Source of the DNA: Solen grandis
Taxonomy: Eukaryota; Mollusca; Bivalvia; Adapedonta; Solenidae
Length of the DNA: 64,000 nt
Direction of reading: 5' to 3'
Assembly (NCBI GenBank): GCA_021229015.1
Contig: CM037788.1
Span: forward strand, 53,151,360-53,215,359
The translations under genes and the position numbers were made by a program. Below the pieces are notes generated by a model. That model was given only the letters and a program-made list of their open reading frames with translations. It had not been told where the DNA came from and ran no database searches. Below, piece by piece: positions 59,847 through 64,000 of the stretch (the first letter of the stretch is position 1; every line of letters begins with the position of its first letter).

Positions 59847-61933
59847 AACTAGATGTCATTCGTGAAAACGAATGATAGGACTTTCTGCAAGCTTTTAATG
59901 CAAAAAGCAGGAGATAGAAGTTTCATGTAATGACTCACCTCTGGTAGTATTTCATGTTCATGCTGAACAATTGAAATTATATTCCGAAATTAGTGCAAAT
60001 GAGAAGAACTAAGTATTAGTCTGTGACGTCACATGACGTCATATGACGTCATAACTCTAAACATATGTAGAAATTCTGCAGAACTGCAAACTGTTTAAGT
60101 TTCAACCTTCTATCTCATCCTGAAGCTCTCTAATCCTAAAATGAAATTTTCGGTCCAATGTTCGAATCTTATTTCAGCCACAGAACTTCGGTCTTTCGGA
60201 ATTTTGGTTAGCTGACAGGATATGCACACTTAACTTTCAAGATGTACCATCTGTGAAAATTTGAAGAAAATCCGACCATAAATGGCGGCTGTAGAGCGTG
60301 AACACCATTTTTCACTATTTTTAGCTCTGACGTCACATGACGTCATAGTGTGCTAAAGATGCTTTTGTTCAAAAGGGCATACTTTACTGTCATAACTCTG
60401 ACATTTTCGTTATTCTGAACAACTGGCATCATGTCAAAATCATTGCCCTAAAATGAAAATTAAGAAGTATGCTTATGACGTCACAAGACGTCATATGACG
60501 TCAAAACTCAAGATATTTAAAGAAATTCTGCAGAACTGCAAACTGTGTAAGTTTCAACCTTCTATCTTATCCTGAAGCTCTTTAATCCTAAAATGAAATT
60601 TTCGGTCCTATGTTCGAATCTTTTTTCAGCCACAGAACTTCAGTCTTTTGGAAGTTTGGTTAGCTGACAGGATATGCACACCTGAGTTTCAAAATGTACC
60701 ATCTGTGAAAATTTGAAGAAAATCTGACCATAAATGACGGCTGTAGAGTGCGAACACCATTTTTCACTATTTTTTGCTGTGACGTCATGTGACGTCATAG
60801 AGTGCTGAAGATGCTTTTGTTCAAAAGCACATACTTTGCTTTCATAACTCTGAAATTTTCATTATTCTGAACAACTGGCATCATGTCGAAATCATTGCCC
60901 TAAAATGAATATTAAGAAGTATGCTTATGACGTCACATGACGTCATATGACGTCACGACTCAAAATATTTGAAGACATTCTGCAGAACTGCAAACTGTGT
61001 AAGTTTCGACTTTCTATCTCATCCTGAAGCTCTTTAATTCTAAAATGAAATTTTCGGTCCTATGTTCGAATCTTATTTCAGCCACAGAACTTCGGTCTTT
61101 CGGAATTTCGGTTAGCTAACAAGATATGCACACCTTTGATTCAAGATGTACCATCTGTGAAAATTTGAAGAAAATCCGACCATAAATGACGGCTGTAGAG
61201 CGCGAACACCATTTTTCACTATTTTTTGCTGTGACGTCATGTGACGTCATAGGGTGCTGATGATGCTTTTGTTCAAAAGCGCATACTTTGCTTTCATAAC
61301 TCTGAAATTTTCATTATTCTGAACAACTGGCATCATGTTGAAATCATTGCCCTAAAATGAAAATAAAGAAGTAAAGGCTTATGACGTCACATGACGTCAT
61401 ATGACGTCACGACTCAAAATATTTGTAGAAATCTGCAGAACTGCAAACTGTGTAAGTTTCAACTTTCTATCTCATCCTGAGCTCTTTTATCCTAAAATGA
61501 AAATTTTCGGTTCCTATGTTCGAATCTTATTTCAGCCACAGAACTTCGGTCTTTCGGAATTTCGGTAAGCTGACAGGATATGCACGCCTTTGATTCAATA
61601 TGTACCATCTGTTTAAAATTTGAGAAAAACCGACCATAAATGACGGCTGTAGAGGCGACACCATTTTTCACTATTTTTGCTGTGACGTCATGTGACGTCA
61701 TAGGGTGCTGAAAATCATTGAAATCAAAATTTCCTCACGTGATAATAAGCATAAAAATTTCATCGTCCTAGGCTATTGCAAAAATATAAAAATAAGCGTT
61801 TATTAGGAAGAAGAAAAGATTTAAAAATAATAATAATAATAAACATAACAAACCCAATAGGACTTTCTGCTTTAGGCTGAAAGTCCTAATAAACATAACA
61901 AACCCAATAGGGGCTTTTGCTTTAGGCAGAAAG
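59847..61933 (+). mobile_element. Family B element E15 (B-type cores), cut by a gap
   Basis: The leader is of the E2/E12 sub-lineage, and four B-type cores follow. The last core and tail (from about 61370) carry many one-base indels compared with every other copy. A 3' hairpin lies at 61859-61887 (right arm altered to GCTGAAAGTCCT), and a second, altered one runs into the gap. Confidence 0.72.
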
Positions 61934-62033
61934 NNNNNNNNNNNNNNNNNNNNNNNNNNNNNNNNNNNNNNNNNNNNNNNNNNNNNNNNNNNNNNNNNNN
62001 NNNNNNNNNNNNNNNNNNNNNNNNNNNNNNNNN
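61934..62033. other. Assembly gap (100 N)
   Basis: A fixed 100-N gap between a family B 3' hairpin and a family D tail. Confidence 1.
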
Positions 62034-62118
62034 GGAAAAAGGGTGGCGGACGAAGGAACAACGGACGGACAAAGCGGCGACTATATGCGTCACCTTCAGT
62101 GAGCATAAAAAAAGGTAA
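62034..62118 (+). mobile_element. Family D 3' end fragment
   Basis: GGCGGACGAAGGAACAACGG is followed by a degraded hairpin containing GTCACCTTCAGTGAGC and a short poly-A. It is the distal end of a D element whose body is in the gap, and it lies directly in front of D3. Confidence 0.55.
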
Positions 62119-63330
62119 AACAAGAGGGCCAAGATGGCCCTAGATCGCTCACCTGAGAAAAGTATCATTCATTGCCTGTACAAAACAGATTGCTTCAGAA
62201 TTAAGATGATGAGGTGAAACAATGTATAGGAATTTTCTGACCCCTTCCACAAAAGATATCATCATGACAAACATTCTGCCAAAGTTTGAGGATGATTGGA
62301 CCAAAAATGTTGCCCTCAGTGTGTAAACAAGATTTTTCTAAGATTTGACCTACTGACCTTTTTTGATCCAACCTGACCCATTTTCGAAAGGGTTCAAGAT
62401 ATCATCAAGACAAACATTCTGACCAAGTTTGAGGAAGATTGGATCAAAATTGTGGCCTCTAGTGTGTAAACAAGATTTTTCTAAGATTTGACCTACTGAC
62501 CTACTTTTTGATCCAACCTGACCCATTCTCGAAAGGGTTCAAGATATCATCAAGACAAACATTCGACCAAGTTTGAGGAAGATTGGATCAGAATTGTGAC
62601 CTCTAGTGGTGTAAACAAGATTTTTCTAAGATTTGACCTACTGACCTATTTTTTAAATTTCCAACCTGACCCATTTTCGAAAGGGTTCAAGATATCATCA
62701 AGACAAACATTCTGACCAAGTTTGAGGAAGATTGGATCAAAAGTGTGGCCTCTAGTGCGTAAACATCAAAATTGTTGACGGACGACAAGATTTTTCTAAG
62801 ATTTGACCTTCTGACCTACTTTTTGATCCAACCTGACCCATTACGAAAGGGTTCAAGATATCATCAAGACAAACATTCTGACCAAGTTTTGAGGAAGATT
62901 GGATCAAAATTGTGGCCTCTAGTGTGTAAACAAGATTTTTTCTAAGATTTGACCTACTGACCTACTTTTTGATCCAACCTGACCCATTTTCGAAAGGGTT
63001 CAAGATATCATCAAGACAAACATTCTGACCAAGTTTGAGGAAGATTGGATCAAAATTGTGGCCTCTAGTGTGTAAACATCAAAATTGTTGATGGACGACA
63101 AGATTATTCTAAGATTTGCCCTACTGACCTACTTTTTGATCCAACCTGACCCATTTTCGAAAGGGTTCAAGATATCATCAAGACAAACATTCTGACCAAG
63201 TTTGAGGAAGATTAGATCAAAACTGTGGCCTCTAGTGTGTAAACATAAAAATTGTTGACGGACGACGGACGACGGACAATCAAGTATCCCAAAAGCTCAC
63301 CCTGAGCTATGTTCAGGTGAGCTAAAAAAA
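62119..63330 (+). mobile_element. Family D element D3, complete, different cores
   Basis: The 5' terminus is AACAAGA, hairpin GGGCCA-AGA-TGGCCC, then TAGATC and GCTCACCTGAG. It has about seven cores anchored on GACAAACATT (62266, 62409, 62554, 62702, 62868, 63014, 63182). Spacing is about 146 bp, or about 167 bp where TCAAAATTGTTGACGGACGAC is added. The tail is GACGGACGACGGACG, and the 3' hairpin is at 63294-63323 (AGCTCACC... / ...GGTGAGCT). Its ends match D2 but its cores do not. Confidence 0.75.
62266..63240 (+). repeat. 146-bp tandem cores of D3
   Basis: About seven copies with GATTTGACCTACTGACC, CAACCTGACCCATTTTCG and GGTTCAAGATATCATCAAG. Two longer units contain a fragment of the element's own 3' tail. 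Confidence 0.85.
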
Positions 63331-64000
63331 GCTCTTAGCTCTCTAAACAGTATTATTATACCATATTATATATTCTTGCCCCTTTTTGATGAGACAGAAG
63401 ATAAAATGGTAAATACTTTGGTGTCCCCGAAGATCACACAGGGGTCAGGCTCCACCCCCAAAATTTTACTTAGGACCTTTCAGCTCAAAGCTGTTGAAAT
63501 CCCCATTCCTAAATCATATCTATTCTCCTCATCAGATGAGATGTTTTACCAACTCTAATTTGGAGACTTAGTAACAGTTTACTATTTAATATGATAATAC
63601 ATGTTACTCATCAGATCTTTCATTGATTTTTTTTCATGTTTTTATACTACTGAAAATTAAGTCATACATTTCAATGTGTGCTCATATCAAAGAGGTTAAC
63701 CAACACTCTTGACATATGACTGGATATTTGAAATAGTGTATAATGGCCTAAACAACAATTAGCTGACATGATTATGATTGACATTACTAGCATATTGAAT
63801 TTTGTGGGGTTTTGTTTAAATGATATCTCCCGTTAAATTAGGCAAATGACATGAATATCAGTCAACAACATGGTAGTAGGGGCCATAACTCTCTTAAAAA
63901 TTGAGGAACCAGGTCACGTCAAGGATATGCGTATCTACTCTTGGTAATAAAGCTTCCCATAAAGTTTCATTGATTCAAGCCATTAGTTCCTGAAAAAAAG
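63331..64000. other. Unassigned flank right of the array
   Basis: AT-rich DNA without partner repeats in this window. A 60-codon plus-strand frame (63376-63558) overlaps a C-rich stretch; I see no domain or splice evidence. The final 120 bp (GGGGCCATAACTCTC, TAATAAAGCTTCCCATAAAG) resemble the core of other invertebrate dispersed repeats, so another element may begin here. Confidence 0.4.

Noticed and set aside
63376..63558. 60-codon frame in the right flank
   Set aside because: Short, no domain, no supporting splice or promoter signal. It overlaps a C-rich stretch likely to be repeat-derived.

Overview
The window contains no protein-coding gene I can support and no RNA gene. It is AT-rich eukaryotic repeat DNA with three 100-N scaffold gaps (5547-5646, 20333-20432, 61934-62033). 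The most likely source is a mollusc, probably a bivalve. Elements with GCTCACCTGAG-type ends and a palindromic 5' start (40589-41980, 62119-63330) are, from memory, typical of bivalve genomes and resemble the molluscan 'pearl' class. This assignment is by recognition, not by search.

Layout. (1) 1-5478 is flanking DNA, largely low-copy in appearance, with microsatellites and one intact non-autonomous hAT-type transposon (4393-4857) flanked by a perfect 8-bp target duplication. (2) 5647-20124 is a head-to-tail run of seven minus-strand 'family A' elements. (3) 20433-61933 is a plus-strand head-to-tail run of about sixteen 'family B' elements (subtypes B, C, F and J), interrupted by two plus-strand family A copies (23867-28347) and one family D copy (40589-41980). 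(4) 62034-63330 holds a family D fragment and a full family D element. (5) 63331-64000 is unassigned flank.

Families A, B and D differ in sequence but share one plan. Each has a 5' terminus AAC(T/A)AGA, a short perfect hairpin, and a subterminal block. Internal tandem core repeats follow: about 331 and 850 bp in A, about 452 bp in B and C, about 165 or 146 bp in D. Each ends in a 3' hairpin whose left arm repeats the 5' subterminal block, followed by A-rich or (AAT)n DNA. This fits non-autonomous Helentron-type rolling-circle elements (HINEs, such as pearl). No Rep/helicase gene is present, so the elements would have to be mobilised in trans.

The most interesting signals are these. The 5' hairpins keep pairing although their sequences differ between subfamilies. 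There are serial arrays of solo 3' ends. Elements are joined head to tail, with swapped modules. The core repeats carry regularly repeated matches to transcription-factor motifs: TGACGTCA (CREB/ATF) in 10-bp phase in B, C and J; a CTCF-like core (two perfect consensus matches) in A; and a direct-repeat-0 nuclear-receptor site AGGTCAAGGTCA in A. Nearly all open frames are by-products of repeat homogeneity.
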